NCBI GenBank assembly: GCA_002928875.1
Contig: PERO01000019.1
Span: 161,235 to 225,234, forward strand
Length of the DNA stretch: 64,000 nucleotides
Origin: Methylobacterium sp.
Lineage (GTDB): Bacteria > Pseudomonadota > Alphaproteobacteria > Rhizobiales > Beijerinckiaceae
Reading direction: 5' to 3'
Shown here in pieces: positions 49,355 to 58,596 of this stretch. How positions within the stretch are numbered: position 1 is the first letter of the stretch; each line of letters begins with the position of its first letter. The notes under the pieces are model-generated. The model made no database searches, had not been told where the DNA came from, and saw nothing but the letters and a program-made list of their open reading frames with translations. Both the position numbers and the translations under genes were made by a program.

Positions 49355-50587
49355 ATGACCCGCAAGCCGACGATTTCCATGGGCGATGCCGATCGCCGCA
49401 CGATCCTGAAGGGTGCGCTCGCGGGCGCAGCCGTCATCGCCGCGCCGGGCATTCTGCGCGCGCAGGCACCGGCCGTGAAGGTCGGCATTATCCAGCCCGT
49501 CACCGGTGCGCTGGCGCAGGATGGCGGCTTCGGCCGGCTCGGCGCCGAAATCGCGCTGAAGGAGATCAACGATGCCGGCGGCATCAAGTCCTTGGGTGGC
49601 GCGAAGCTCGAGATGGTCTTCGCCGATGCGCGCTCGAACCCGGAGGCCGCCACGCAGGAGGTCGAGAAGCTGAACGGCGAGGGCGTCGCGGCCATTGTCG
49701 GCGGCTTCGCTTCGCCGATCTGCCTCGCCGCGAGCCAGGCGGCGTCGCGCTATGACCTGCCCTACATCGTCGATGTCGGCGTGTCGGACCAGATCGTCAA
49801 TCGCGGCCTGAAGAACACCTTCCGCCTCGGCCCCGGCTTCGGCACGGTGACGACCGCCGCCGTGGCGAACCTCGTGAAGCTCAACGAAGCCGCCGGCAAG
49901 CCCGCCAAGACCGTTGTGCTGGTGCATGAGGACGGCCTGTTCGGCTCGGGCCTCGCGAAGCTCATGGCGACCGAACTGCCGAAGCACGGCTTCGAGGTGC
50001 TGGAGACCATCGCGCATCCCACGCCCTCGCGCGACATGGCGAATGTCGCCCTGCGCATCCGCGCGCTGAACCCGGATCTCGTGATCCCCTCGAGCTATTA
50101 CAGTGAGTTCGTGCTGCTCGCCCGCACCATGCAGCAGCAACGCATCCGCCCGAAGGGGATCTACGCGGTGCTGAACGGTGCCGCCTCGAACTTCCGCTTC
50201 GTGAAGGAATTCCCGGATGCGGCCGAGAACGTGATGGATTGCAACCACTGGCATGATCCGCGCAAGGCCAAATCCGCCGCCGTGATGAAGGCCGCCGCCG
50301 ATGCCGGTTCGGTCTGGGCCTACAACATCCCGCTCAACTATTCCTGCGTGCGCCTGCTCGCCGATGCGATCGAGAAGGCCGGTTCGGCCGACCGCGCGAA
50401 GATCATCGAGGCGCTCGCCGCCTCGACCTTCGAGGATCACATCATGCCCTATGGCCCGACGAAGTTCGTCAACGGCCAGAACACCGGCGCGGGCCCGGTG
50501 AACACTCAGGTGCAGGGCGGGGACATCAAGGTGATCTTCCCCGAGAGCTTCGCCAACGCCAAGCCGGTCTTCCCCGTCCGGGCCTGA
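49355..50587 (+). CDS. HAAT ABC transporter substrate-binding protein (catabolic operon)
   Basis: A 410-residue type I periplasmic binding protein. The N-terminus has a Tat-like signal (DRRTILKGALAGAAVIAAPG) ending near LRAQA. The mature protein starts VKVGIIQPVTGALAQDG, as HAAT receptors do, and shows the two-lobe pattern with VVLVHEDGLFGSGLAKLMA. It is 24 bp after gntR and is followed by its own permeases and ATPases. It is a different lineage from the paa-linked LivK at 17053. The ligand would be the substrate of the downstream catabolic genes, possibly an amide or imide. Confidence 0.92.
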   Translation: MTRKPTISMGDADRRTILKGALAGAAVIAAPGILRAQAPAVKVGIIQPVTGALAQDGGFGRLGAEIALKEINDAGGIKSLGGAKLEMVFADARSNPEAATQEVEKLNGEGVAAIVGGFASPICLAASQAASRYDLPYIVDVGVSDQIVNRGLKNTFRLGPGFGTVTTAAVANLVKLNEAAGKPAKTVVLVHEDGLFGSGLAKLMATELPKHGFEVLETIAHPTPSRDMANVALRIRALNPDLVIPSSYYSEFVLLARTMQQQRIRPKGIYAVLNGAASNFRFVKEFPDAAENVMDCNHWHDPRKAKSAAVMKAAADAGSVWAYNIPLNYSCVRLLADAIEKAGSADRAKIIEALAASTFEDHIMPYGPTKFVNGQNTGAGPVNTQVQGGDIKVIFPESFANAKPVFPVRA

Positions 50588-50667
50588 GCCTTGGCGGAAG
50601 CGGGCCGCGTTGCCTTTCGGCGCGGCCCGCACCCTCCCTTTTGTTACTCCTTCAGCGGAATCGCGGC

Positions 50668-51540
50668 ATGTATTCGCCCGCCATCATTGTCGAGGCCGTG
50701 CTGAACGGGCTGATGACCGGCGCGGTCTATGCGCTGATCGCGCTCGGGCTGACGCTGGTCTATGGCGTGCTGCACATCATCAATTTCGCGCATGGCGCCT
50801 TGCTGACCGCCGCGATGTTCGCGGTTTTCGCGCTGCATGTGGCGTTCCGGATCGACCCGTATGTCTCGATCCTGATCCTCGCGCCGGCCTTCTTCGCGCT
50901 CGGCTATGGCCTGCAGCGTTTCGTGATCGGCCCCGCGAGCCATGGCGATGACCAGAACATCCTGCTGGTCACGCTCGGCCTGTCGATCCTGATCGAGAAC
51001 GGGCTTCTCGCCATTTTCCGCTCGGATACGCGCACCATCGACGTGCCCTATGGCTTCAACGTGGTGGAGATCGGCCCGCTGCTCCTGTCCCAGCCGAAGC
51101 TGATCGGGCTCGCGGGCTCGATCGTCGTGGCCATCCTGCTCTGGCTCTTCATGGCGCGCACCGATACCGGCAAGGCGATCCGCGCGGTCGCGAAGGAGCG
51201 GCTTGGCGCGACGCTGATGGGCATCGATGTCGGGCATGTCTACGCGATCACCTTCGGCCTCGGCTGCGCCTGCCTCGCGGTGGCGGCGGCGCTCCTGATG
51301 CCGTCATTCTACGTCAACCCGCGTGTCGGCAACGCCTTCGTGCTCGTGGCCTTCACGATTGTCGTGCTCGGCGGCATGGGCTCGATCGCCGGGGCGCTGA
51401 TCGGCGGGTTGTTCATCGGCATGGTCGAGAGCGTGAGCGGGCTTCTGCTGGGGGAATCTCTCGGGCAGATCGGCATCTTCCTCATCTTCATCCTGGTGCT
51501 GCTGCTACGTCCCACCGGCCTCTTCGGCGCGAAGGCCTGA
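50668..51540 (+). CDS. HAAT ABC transporter permease (LivH type)
   Basis: A 290-residue permease with the LivH opening LNGLMTGAVYALIALGLTLV and VLHIINFAHGALLTAAMFAV. The coupling loop near residue 175 reads AVAKERLGATLMGIDVGHVY. ATG 50668 is chosen because the protein then begins in the first helix; an in-frame TTG 27 bp upstream is an alternative. The stop is 1 bp before the next permease gene. Confidence 0.93.
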   Translation: MYSPAIIVEAVLNGLMTGAVYALIALGLTLVYGVLHIINFAHGALLTAAMFAVFALHVAFRIDPYVSILILAPAFFALGYGLQRFVIGPASHGDDQNILLVTLGLSILIENGLLAIFRSDTRTIDVPYGFNVVEIGPLLLSQPKLIGLAGSIVVAILLWLFMARTDTGKAIRAVAKERLGATLMGIDVGHVYAITFGLGCACLAVAAALLMPSFYVNPRVGNAFVLVAFTIVVLGGMGSIAGALIGGLFIGMVESVSGLLLGESLGQIGIFLIFILVLLLRPTGLFGAKA

Positions 51541-51541
51541 C

Positions 51542-52516
51542 ATGCTGCTGCGCCATCCGCCCTTCGCGCTGCTGATCGGCATCCTCGCGATGCTCGCGGG
51601 CCTGCCATTGCTCGGCCTGCCGAACACGGCGCTGAACTTCCTGTTCTTCGTGCTGGTCATCGCGCTGGCCGGGCAGGGCTGGAACCTCGCCGGCGGCTAT
51701 GGCGGGCAGTTTTCCTTCGGCCATGCCGCGTTCTTCGGTGTGGGAGCCTACACCACCGCCATCCTGCAGGTGCGCTATGGCGTGAATGCGTGGGCGGGCT
51801 TCGCGGCGGGCATCGCGCTCGGCAGCCTTGTCGGGTTTATTATTGGCTCGCTGAGCTTCCGCGCCGGGTTGCGCGGCTCGTACTTCGCGCTGGTGACGCT
51901 CGCCTTCGCGGAAGTGTTGCGCATTCTCGCCAATGCCGCGCCGATCACCGGTGGCGCGGCGGGCATCCTGATCAAGCTCGATGTGCGGCCGGAGAATTTC
52001 CAGTTCGCGAGCCGCGCGGTGTTCTTCTGGATCGCGTTGGCGCTGGTGGGCGTGGTGCTGATCCTCAACCGGATGATCGAGCAACGCCGTTTCGGCGCGT
52101 ATCTCGTGGCGATCCGCGAGAACGAGGCGGCGGCCCGCGCGCTGGGCGTGAATGTGCTGGCGGTGAAGCTTCAGGCAATTTCGCTGTCGGCGGCGATCAC
52201 CGCGGCGGCGGGCGCGCTTTACGCCCAGTATTTCCTCTATCTCGACGCGGCCATTGCCTTTGGTCCCTGGATTTCCGTCGAGGCTCTGCTCGCCGCGATC
52301 ATTGGCGGTGCGGGAACCGTGCTCGGTCCGCTTCTCGGCGCGGGTCTGCTGCACGGCCTCGGCGAAATCACCAAGCTCGCGGCGGGGCGCGTGCCGGGCA
52401 TCGATCTCGTGGTCTATGGCATCGTGCTCATTCTCGTGGTGGCCTTCGCGCCGCGCGGGGTGATCGGCCTCTTCGCGAAGGGCGACAGGGGCGGGGAGCC
52501 GACCTCCCATGGCTGA
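51542..52516 (+). CDS. HAAT ABC transporter permease (LivM type)
   Basis: A 324-residue permease with the LivM hallmark GGYGGQFSFGHAAFFGVGAY near residue 50 and the coupling loop AIRENEAAARALGVNVLAVK near 195. About ten hydrophobic segments are visible. The last 8 bp overlap the start of the following ATPase gene. It is the partner of the preceding LivH-type subunit. Confidence 0.93.
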   Translation: MLLRHPPFALLIGILAMLAGLPLLGLPNTALNFLFFVLVIALAGQGWNLAGGYGGQFSFGHAAFFGVGAYTTAILQVRYGVNAWAGFAAGIALGSLVGFIIGSLSFRAGLRGSYFALVTLAFAEVLRILANAAPITGGAAGILIKLDVRPENFQFASRAVFFWIALALVGVVLILNRMIEQRRFGAYLVAIRENEAAARALGVNVLAVKLQAISLSAAITAAAGALYAQYFLYLDAAIAFGPWISVEALLAAIIGGAGTVLGPLLGAGLLHGLGEITKLAAGRVPGIDLVVYGIVLILVVAFAPRGVIGLFAKGDRGGEPTSHG

Positions 52517-53264
52517 GCCGATGCTTCAGGTCAAAAACCTCACCAAGCGTTTCGGCGGTCTCACGGCCGTGAACGATGTGAGCTTCACCGTGGAAGCCGG
52601 TTCCATCACCGGGCTGATCGGACCCAATGGAGCGGGCAAGACCACGGCCTTCACGATGATCTCGGGCTTCACCGTGCCGAGCGCGGGCGATGTGCTTTAT
52701 GAGGGGAAGTCGATCCTGGGCCAGCCGCCGGAGGCTCTGGCGCGGCTTGGTCTCGCGCGCACCTTCCAGATCGTCCAGCCCTTCGCGGGCCTGAGCGTGC
52801 GCGAGAACATTGCCGTCGGTGCCTATCTCCGCCACCCCGCGCGCGACGCGGCGATGGCCGAGGCGGATCGTGTCGCGGCCCTTGTGGGTCTCACCAGCGA
52901 GGCGGATAAATCCGCTTCCGCCCTCACCGTCGCCGGGCGCAAAAGGCTGGAACTTGCCCGTGCGCTCGCCACGGGACCACGCCTGCTGCTGCTCGACGAG
53001 GTGCTGGCGGGGCTGAACCCCAGCGAGATCCGCGACATCATTCCCGTGCTGCAAAAGGTGCGCGCCGCGGGCGTGACCATCCTGATGATCGAGCATGTGA
53101 TGCAGGCGGTGATGTCGCTCTGCGAGCGGGTGATCGTGATCGCCGAGGGCAAGCTCATTGCCGAAGGCGCGCCGGAAGCGGTGGTGCGGGAGAAGCGCGT
53201 CATCGAGGCCTATCTCGGGCAGGGCGCGGCGGAGCGGCTCGCGGCGGGAGGAGGCCATGGCTGA
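52509..53264 (+). CDS. HAAT ABC transporter ATP-binding protein (LivG type)
   Basis: A 251-residue ATPase. Walker A is IGPNGAGKTTAFTMISG near residue 37 and Walker B RLLLLDEVLAGLNPSEI near 160. The signature region reads LTVAGRKRLELARALA, with Ala-Gly where LSxG is usual, as often in LivG-type subunits of amide or urea systems. The H-loop is LMIEHVMQAVM. It overlaps both neighbours by 8 bp. Confidence 0.92.
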   Translation: MAEPMLQVKNLTKRFGGLTAVNDVSFTVEAGSITGLIGPNGAGKTTAFTMISGFTVPSAGDVLYEGKSILGQPPEALARLGLARTFQIVQPFAGLSVRENIAVGAYLRHPARDAAMAEADRVAALVGLTSEADKSASALTVAGRKRLELARALATGPRLLLLDEVLAGLNPSEIRDIIPVLQKVRAAGVTILMIEHVMQAVMSLCERVIVIAEGKLIAEGAPEAVVREKRVIEAYLGQGAAERLAAGGGHG

Positions 53265-53970
53265 GGCTTTGCTGGAGGTCTCCCGGCTCGTCGCCGGCTA
53301 TGGCGTGACGGAAGTGTTGCGCGGGGTGGATCTGCGTGTCGCGCCCGGCGAGATCGTCGCGGTGCTGGGGTCCAACGGCGTCGGCAAGACGACGCTGAAC
53401 AAGACGCTTTCCGGCCTGATCCGCCCGCGCGAGGGCGCCATCCGCTTCGACGGCCGGGACATCACCCGCGCGACGCCGCGCGCGATTGTCGAGGCGGGGC
53501 TGATCCACGTGCCCGAGGGGCGGAAGATCTTCTCAAACCTCGAGGTGCGGGACAATCTCGACATGGGCTGTTTTGCACGGGGCCGCGCCCGCCGCGAGGC
53601 CAATCGCGAGCGGATCTACACGATCTTTCCGCGCCTCAAGGAGCGGGAGAAGCAGCTCGCGGGCACGCTTTCCGGCGGTGAGCAACAGATGCTCGCCATC
53701 GGTCGCGGCCTGATGGCCGAGCCGCGCCTGCTCATCCTCGACGAGCCCTCGCTGGGCCTCTCGCCCCTGCTGGTCGAGGAGATGTTCGCGCTTGTCAGGC
53801 GCATTGCCAGCGAGGGACTCGCGATCCTGCTCGTCGAGCAGAATGTCGTGCAGTCGCTGGCGCTCGCCGACCACGCTTCCGTGCTGGAAAACGGCCGGGT
53901 CGCGTTGAGCGGTCCGGCGAAGGAACTCGCGGCCGATCCGGACCTGCAGAAAACCTATCTGGGATTGTGA
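53257..53970 (+). CDS. HAAT ABC transporter ATP-binding protein (LivF type)
   Basis: A 237-residue ATPase. Walker A LGSNGVGKTTLNKTLSGLIR starts near residue 36, the signature LSGGEQQMLAIGRGLM is near 138 and Walker B LLILDEPSLGLSP near 160. ATG 53257 has GGAGG 3-7 bp upstream and overlaps the LivG-type gene by 8 bp; earlier in-frame ATGs are inside that gene. The lyase gene begins 2 bp after its stop, tying transport to catabolism. Confidence 0.93.
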   Translation: MAEALLEVSRLVAGYGVTEVLRGVDLRVAPGEIVAVLGSNGVGKTTLNKTLSGLIRPREGAIRFDGRDITRATPRAIVEAGLIHVPEGRKIFSNLEVRDNLDMGCFARGRARREANRERIYTIFPRLKEREKQLAGTLSGGEQQMLAIGRGLMAEPRLLILDEPSLGLSPLLVEEMFALVRRIASEGLAILLVEQNVVQSLALADHASVLENGRVALSGPAKELAADPDLQKTYLGL

Positions 53971-53972
53971 CC

Positions 53973-54863
53973 ATGGCAACAGCACCCGATCCCGTCTCGC
54001 TGCGCGCCCAGCTTTCCGGCCCGGACATCGTCGTGGCGCCGGGCATTTATGACGCGCTGACGGCGAGCCTCGCGGCAGCAGCCGGCTTTTCCGCGCTCTA
54101 CCTCTCCGGCGCGGCCTTGGCCTATACGCGGCTCGGCGGACCCGATCTCGGGCTCGTCACCATGAGCGAAACCGCCGAGGCGATCCGCCTGATCCGCGAG
54201 CGGGTCGGCGTGCCGCTGATCGTCGACGGCGATACGGGCTACGGCAACGCGCTCAATGTCGAGCGAACCGTGCGTGCCTTCGAGCGGGCCGGCGCCAACG
54301 CCATCCAGCTCGAGGACCAGACCTTCCCGAAGCGCTGCGGCCATCTCGCGGATAAATCGCTGGTCACGCGCAACGAAATGGCCGGAAAGATCCGCGCTGC
54401 CGTGGCCTCGCGCGATTCCCGCGAGTTCCTCATCATCGCCCGCACGGATGCCGTGGCGGTGGAGGGACTCGATGCCGCGCTTTACCGCGCCGATGCCTAT
54501 CTCGAGGCGGGGGCGGATCTCCTCTTCATCGAAGCGCCGCGCGACCACGCGATGCTCTCGACCATCACGGCGCGGCTCGGAAATCGCGCGCCGCTGATGG
54601 CGAACATGGTCGAGGGCGGGCTGACGCCGATGCTCGAGGCGCGCGAATTGCAGGCTTTGGGCTATCGGCTGGTGATCTTTCCGGGCGGGATCGTGCGCGC
54701 CATCGCGAAGACGGCGGAAGATTACTACGCCTCGCTCCGCCAGCACGGCACGAACACGCCCTTCCGCGACCGGATGTTCGATTTCGGCGAGCTGAACCAG
54801 CGAATGGGGACGGCGGACGCGCTGTCTCGTGCCGCCTCCTATGACCGGGAGGACATGCCATGA
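53973..54863 (+). CDS. PEP mutase/isocitrate lyase family C-C lyase
   Basis: A 296-residue enzyme of the isocitrate lyase superfamily. IVAPGIYDALTASLA-like VVAPGIYDALTAS near residue 20, the Mg-binding VDGDTGYGNALN (Asp85, Asp87) and EDQTFPKRCGHLADK with catalytic Cys122 are conserved. The KRCGH loop marks a true lyase (methylisocitrate, dimethylmalate or citramalate lyases) rather than PEP mutase, which lacks that Cys. The product would be pyruvate, or another 2-keto acid, plus a carboxylate. ATG 53973 is 2 bp after the LivF-type stop. The end overlaps hyuB by 4 bp (ATGA). Its substrate could be the hydration product made by the leuCD-like pair. Confidence 0.88.
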   Translation: MATAPDPVSLRAQLSGPDIVVAPGIYDALTASLAAAAGFSALYLSGAALAYTRLGGPDLGLVTMSETAEAIRLIRERVGVPLIVDGDTGYGNALNVERTVRAFERAGANAIQLEDQTFPKRCGHLADKSLVTRNEMAGKIRAAVASRDSREFLIIARTDAVAVEGLDAALYRADAYLEAGADLLFIEAPRDHAMLSTITARLGNRAPLMANMVEGGLTPMLEARELQALGYRLVIFPGGIVRAIAKTAEDYYASLRQHGTNTPFRDRMFDFGELNQRMGTADALSRAASYDREDMP

Positions 54864-56551
54864 CCCGCCCTGATCCGGCCCGCCCCGATGCCGTGACGCT
54901 CGCGGTCTTGCGCGGTCGCCTCGAACAGATCGCCGACGAGATGGATGCGACGCTCTATCGCTCGGCCTTCAATCCGATCATCGCGGAAGCGCGCGATGCC
55001 TGCCACGGCCTCTACCATGCCGAGACGGGCGAAACGCTGGTGCAGGGCACCAAGGGCCTGCCGATCTTCGTGGGCGCGATGGCCTTCGCCGTGCGCGCGG
55101 TGATCGCCAAGGTGGCGGAGGAGGGCGGGCTCGAACCGGGCGACACCTTTCTCTTCAACGATCCCTATGATGGCGGCACGCATCTGAACGATTTCCGCCT
55201 CGTGCGGCCGATTTTCCGGCAGGGTAAGCTGTTCTGCTGGCTCGCGAGCGTGGGCCACTGGCTTGATATCGGCGGCAATGTGCCCGGCGGCTTCAATGCC
55301 CGCGCGACCGAGAGCCACCAGGAGGGCGTGCGCATCCCGCCCGTGAAGTTCATCGCCCAGGGGCAGATGAACCGCGACATTCTCGGCATTCTCTCGGCCA
55401 ACAGCCGCTTGCCGCAATCGAATTTCGGCGATCTCAACGGGCAATTGAACGCGCTCGATCTCGGCGAGCGCCGGCTCAACGGCCTGCTCGATGAAGCGGG
55501 CGAGGCAACGGTGGCTGCCGCTTTCGACGCGTTTTCGGAAGGAGCCGATGCGCTGATGCGCGCGGCCATCCGTGCCTTGCCGGATGGCACCTATCGCTTC
55601 GACGACATCCTCGACAACGATGGCATCACGGATGAGCCTCTGGCTATCGCACTCGATCTGACGGTCAGCGGCGAGACCATGGTGCTCGATTTCTCGCGCT
55701 CCTCGCCGCCCTGCGCGGGGCCGTTGAACATCGCCTATTCCACGGCTGTTGCCAGTTGCTACGTGGCGTTGAAGCACCTCTTCCCCGAGGTGCCGTCCAA
55801 TGCCGGCTGCCTCCGGCCGATCACTTTCGTGATCCCCGAGACGACGCTTCTCGGCGTGAAGGCGCCGAAGCCGGTCGGCGGCTATACCGAGACCATCCTG
55901 CGTGTCATCGGCGTGATCTTCGGCGCGATCGGGCAGGCAGACCCCAGCCGCGCGCTCGCGGGGCCGTTCGGCACCATCAACGCGCTCGCGATTGCCGGGA
56001 AGCGGCCCGATGGCTCGCCCTTCGTGATGTTCTCGTTCTTCGGCGGCGGTCTTGGCGCCTCGCCTGCGGGCGACGGCCTTTCGCACGCGAATAACCCGAT
56101 TTCCACCGCAACCATGCCGCCGGCGGAAATCCTGGAAGCCAGCAACCCGGTGCTGGTGACGCGCTGGGCCCTTCGCCCGGATTCCGCCGGTGCGGGCGAA
56201 TATCGCGGTGGGCTTGGCGCGATCTACGAGTTCGAAGCGCTGACCGACGCCGATGTGTTCCTCCTCGGCGAGCGCGGCAAGGGCGCGCCCTTCGGCATCG
56301 CCGGCGGCAAGCCCGCGGCGCTGAACCGTTTCTTCTGGCAGACGGAGGAGGGGGGTGAAGCCTCCCCGCCGCTCGCTTCGAAGGTCACCGGCGTGAAGCT
56401 GAAGCCGGGCATGCGCGTGCGGCTGGAAACGCCCGGCGGCGGCGGGTTCGGCGATCCCGCGACGCGCGATGCCGCGAGCCTCGCCCGCGATCTCGCGGAG
56501 GGCTACGTCACGCCTGCGGGTGCCGCGCGCGATTACGGGAAGGTCCAGTGA
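54860..56551 (+). CDS. hyuB: Hydantoinase B / oxoprolinase family subunit
   Basis: A 563-residue subunit of the ATP-dependent N-methylhydantoinase/5-oxoprolinase/acetophenone carboxylase family. It opens with DPVTLAVLRGRLEQIADEMD-like DAVTLAVLRGRLEQIADEMD and contains RDACHGLYHAETGETLVQGT, GDTFLFNDPYDGGTHLNDF (metal-binding His and Asp) and the C-terminal LETPGGGGFGDPATRD. All are family standards. It functions with the HyuA subunit encoded next, sharing 1 bp. The family uses ATP to phosphorylate an amide or enol oxygen; a cyclic imide or lactam is the most likely target given the neighbours, but carboxylation cannot be ruled out. Confidence 0.92.
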   Translation: MTRPDPARPDAVTLAVLRGRLEQIADEMDATLYRSAFNPIIAEARDACHGLYHAETGETLVQGTKGLPIFVGAMAFAVRAVIAKVAEEGGLEPGDTFLFNDPYDGGTHLNDFRLVRPIFRQGKLFCWLASVGHWLDIGGNVPGGFNARATESHQEGVRIPPVKFIAQGQMNRDILGILSANSRLPQSNFGDLNGQLNALDLGERRLNGLLDEAGEATVAAAFDAFSEGADALMRAAIRALPDGTYRFDDILDNDGITDEPLAIALDLTVSGETMVLDFSRSSPPCAGPLNIAYSTAVASCYVALKHLFPEVPSNAGCLRPITFVIPETTLLGVKAPKPVGGYTETILRVIGVIFGAIGQADPSRALAGPFGTINALAIAGKRPDGSPFVMFSFFGGGLGASPAGDGLSHANNPISTATMPPAEILEASNPVLVTRWALRPDSAGAGEYRGGLGAIYEFEALTDADVFLLGERGKGAPFGIAGGKPAALNRFFWQTEEGGEASPPLASKVTGVKLKPGMRVRLETPGGGGFGDPATRDAASLARDLAEGYVTPAGAARDYGKVQ

Positions 56552-58596
56552 TGAGTGGTTCTCGCGTCGTGGGTGTCGATGTCGGCGGCACCTTCACCGA
56601 TCTGTTCCTGATGGATGGCACGACGGGCGAATTCCGCACCGCGAAGGTGCCGTCGAACCGGGGCGACGAGGCCGTGGGTTTCCTCAATGGCCTCAAGGTG
56701 TTCGGGGCAGTGGCCGATCTCGGCTCCATCGTGCATGGCACGACGGTGGGCACCAATGCGCTGCTCGAACGGAAGGTGGCGCGCGTCGGCCTCATCACCA
56801 CCGCGGGCTTCCGCGACGTGCTGGAAATGCGCCGCCGCGACCGGCCGAAAACCTGGGGCCTGACGGGCGATTTCACGCCCGTGATCCCACGCCACATGCG
56901 CCGCGAGGTGCGGGAGCGCGTGCTCTCCGATGGCTCCATTCGGGAAGCCGTGAACCCCGCCGAAGTGCGCGCGCTGGGCGAGGCGCTGCTGGCCGATGGC
57001 GCGGAGGCGCTGGCGATCGTCTTCATCAACGCCTACGCCAATGCCGCGAACGAGAAGGCGGCGCTCGCCGCGCTCGCCGGGCTTCTGCCGACCGACAGGC
57101 TCGCGGCCTCGCACGAAATCCTGCCGGAGATCCGCGAATTCGAACGCACCTCCACCACCGCGCTCAATGCCTGCCTGCAGCCCGTGGTCGGCAGCTATCT
57201 CGAAAAGCTGGAGGCAGCGCTCGCGGGTGAGGCCTTCGCCGGGCGCTTCCATATTGTCCAATCCAACGGCGGCGTGATGTCCACGATCACCGCGCGGCGT
57301 TTCCCCGTGCGCACCGCGCTCTCCGGCCCGGCAGCGGGCGTGATCGCGGCGGCGGCGATTGCCGAAGCCGCGGGCCTGCCGGATGTGATCACCGGCGATC
57401 TCGGCGGGACGTCCTTCGATGTGAGCCTCGTGCTCGGCGGGCGCGCGGAACTCGCGGCGCAGACCACGATCGATTTCGGCATGGTGATCCGCAACCCGAT
57501 GATCGAAATCACGACCATCGGCGCGGGCGGCGGTTCCATCGCGGCGGTCGATGCCGGCGGCATGCTGCGCGTCGGGCCGGAAAGCGCCGGTTCGCGGCCC
57601 GGCCCGGTCGCCTATGGCGCGGGGAATACGCGCCCCACGCTCACCGATGCGAACATCGTTCTGGGGCGTATCAATGCCGAAAAGCCCATCGGCGGCGCGC
57701 TGAAGCGGCTCGATCGCGAGGCCGCACGCGCGGCGATCGGGCGAGAAATCGGCGATCCCCTGGGCCTCTCGCCGGAAGCGGCGGCGGAGGCGATCCTGCG
57801 GGTCGCGAATGCCCGCATGGCCGGGGCGATCCGGCTCGTCTCCATCGAGCGCGGGCATGATCCCGGTCGCTTCGCGCTCGTGCCGTTCGGCGGGGGCGGG
57901 GCCCTGCATGCCGGTGCGCTGCTGAAGGAAGTGGGGCTGAAGGCCGCCCTCGTGCCGCGCTTTCCGGGCGTGACATCTGCGCTGGGATGCGTGATCGCGG
58001 ATATCCGGCACGATCAGGTGCAGACGCTCAATCTTGCGCTGAAGGGGCTGGATTGCGCCGCGCTTTCCGCCCGCATGGCCGGTGAGGCGGAGGCGGCGCG
58101 GCAAGTGGTGGAGCAGGCTGGCCTGCCCATCGAGGGCGTGGAGATCCGATTCGAATTCGACATGCATTATCTCGGGCAGACGCACACGGTTGCAGCACCC
58201 TTCGCGGTGGCGCCGGGGGCTGCCTTCCGCGAGGAAGATGTGCGGCAGGCCTTCGAGGCCGCCTACAGCCAGGCCTTCAGCCGCCTTTTGCCGGGCATCG
58301 GCGTGAAGATCGTCAACCTGCGCACCACGGCCATCGGCAAGCGCCCGGCTTTCGATCTCGCGATGCTCGCGCCTGTTGCGGGGGGCTCGGTGGAAGCGGC
58401 GCGCACGGGCGAGCGCGCGGTGTGGTTCGACGGCGCCTACCATGCGACGCCGATCTATGCGCGCCTCGATTTGCCAGTGAATGCGCGCATTCGAGGTCCG
58501 GCGATCCTCGAACAGCCTGATGCGACCATTGTGGTCGATCCCGGATTGGTCGCGCGGGTCGATTCCCTCGGCAATATCCTGGTGGAGAAGGCGTGA
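56551..58596 (+). CDS. hyuA: Hydantoinase A / oxoprolinase family subunit
   Basis: A 681-residue ATP-binding subunit of the actin-like ATPase fold. The phosphate-1 loop VGVDVGGTFTDLFLMDGTTG starts at residue 7, followed by IVHGTTVGTNALLERKVARV. Further in are the adenosine/phosphate-2 region VITGDLGGTSFDVSLVLGG and IGAGGGSIAAVDAGGMLRVG, then FALVPFGGGGALHAGALLKE. Length is normal. ATG 56551 shares a base with the hyuB stop (TGATG) and has GGAAGG upstream. Together HyuA and HyuB would hydrolyse a cyclic amide with ATP. Confidence 0.93.
   Translation: MSGSRVVGVDVGGTFTDLFLMDGTTGEFRTAKVPSNRGDEAVGFLNGLKVFGAVADLGSIVHGTTVGTNALLERKVARVGLITTAGFRDVLEMRRRDRPKTWGLTGDFTPVIPRHMRREVRERVLSDGSIREAVNPAEVRALGEALLADGAEALAIVFINAYANAANEKAALAALAGLLPTDRLAASHEILPEIREFERTSTTALNACLQPVVGSYLEKLEAALAGEAFAGRFHIVQSNGGVMSTITARRFPVRTALSGPAAGVIAAAAIAEAAGLPDVITGDLGGTSFDVSLVLGGRAELAAQTTIDFGMVIRNPMIEITTIGAGGGSIAAVDAGGMLRVGPESAGSRPGPVAYGAGNTRPTLTDANIVLGRINAEKPIGGALKRLDREAARAAIGREIGDPLGLSPEAAAEAILRVANARMAGAIRLVSIERGHDPGRFALVPFGGGGALHAGALLKEVGLKAALVPRFPGVTSALGCVIADIRHDQVQTLNLALKGLDCAALSARMAGEAEAARQVVEQAGLPIEGVEIRFEFDMHYLGQTHTVAAPFAVAPGAAFREEDVRQAFEAAYSQAFSRLLPGIGVKIVNLRTTAIGKRPAFDLAMLAPVAGGSVEAARTGERAVWFDGAYHATPIYARLDLPVNARIRGPAILEQPDATIVVDPGLVARVDSLGNILVEKA

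Noticed and set aside
56533..58443. 636-codon minus-strand frame opposite hyuA
   Set aside because: Arg/His-rich shadow of the conserved hyuA gene.
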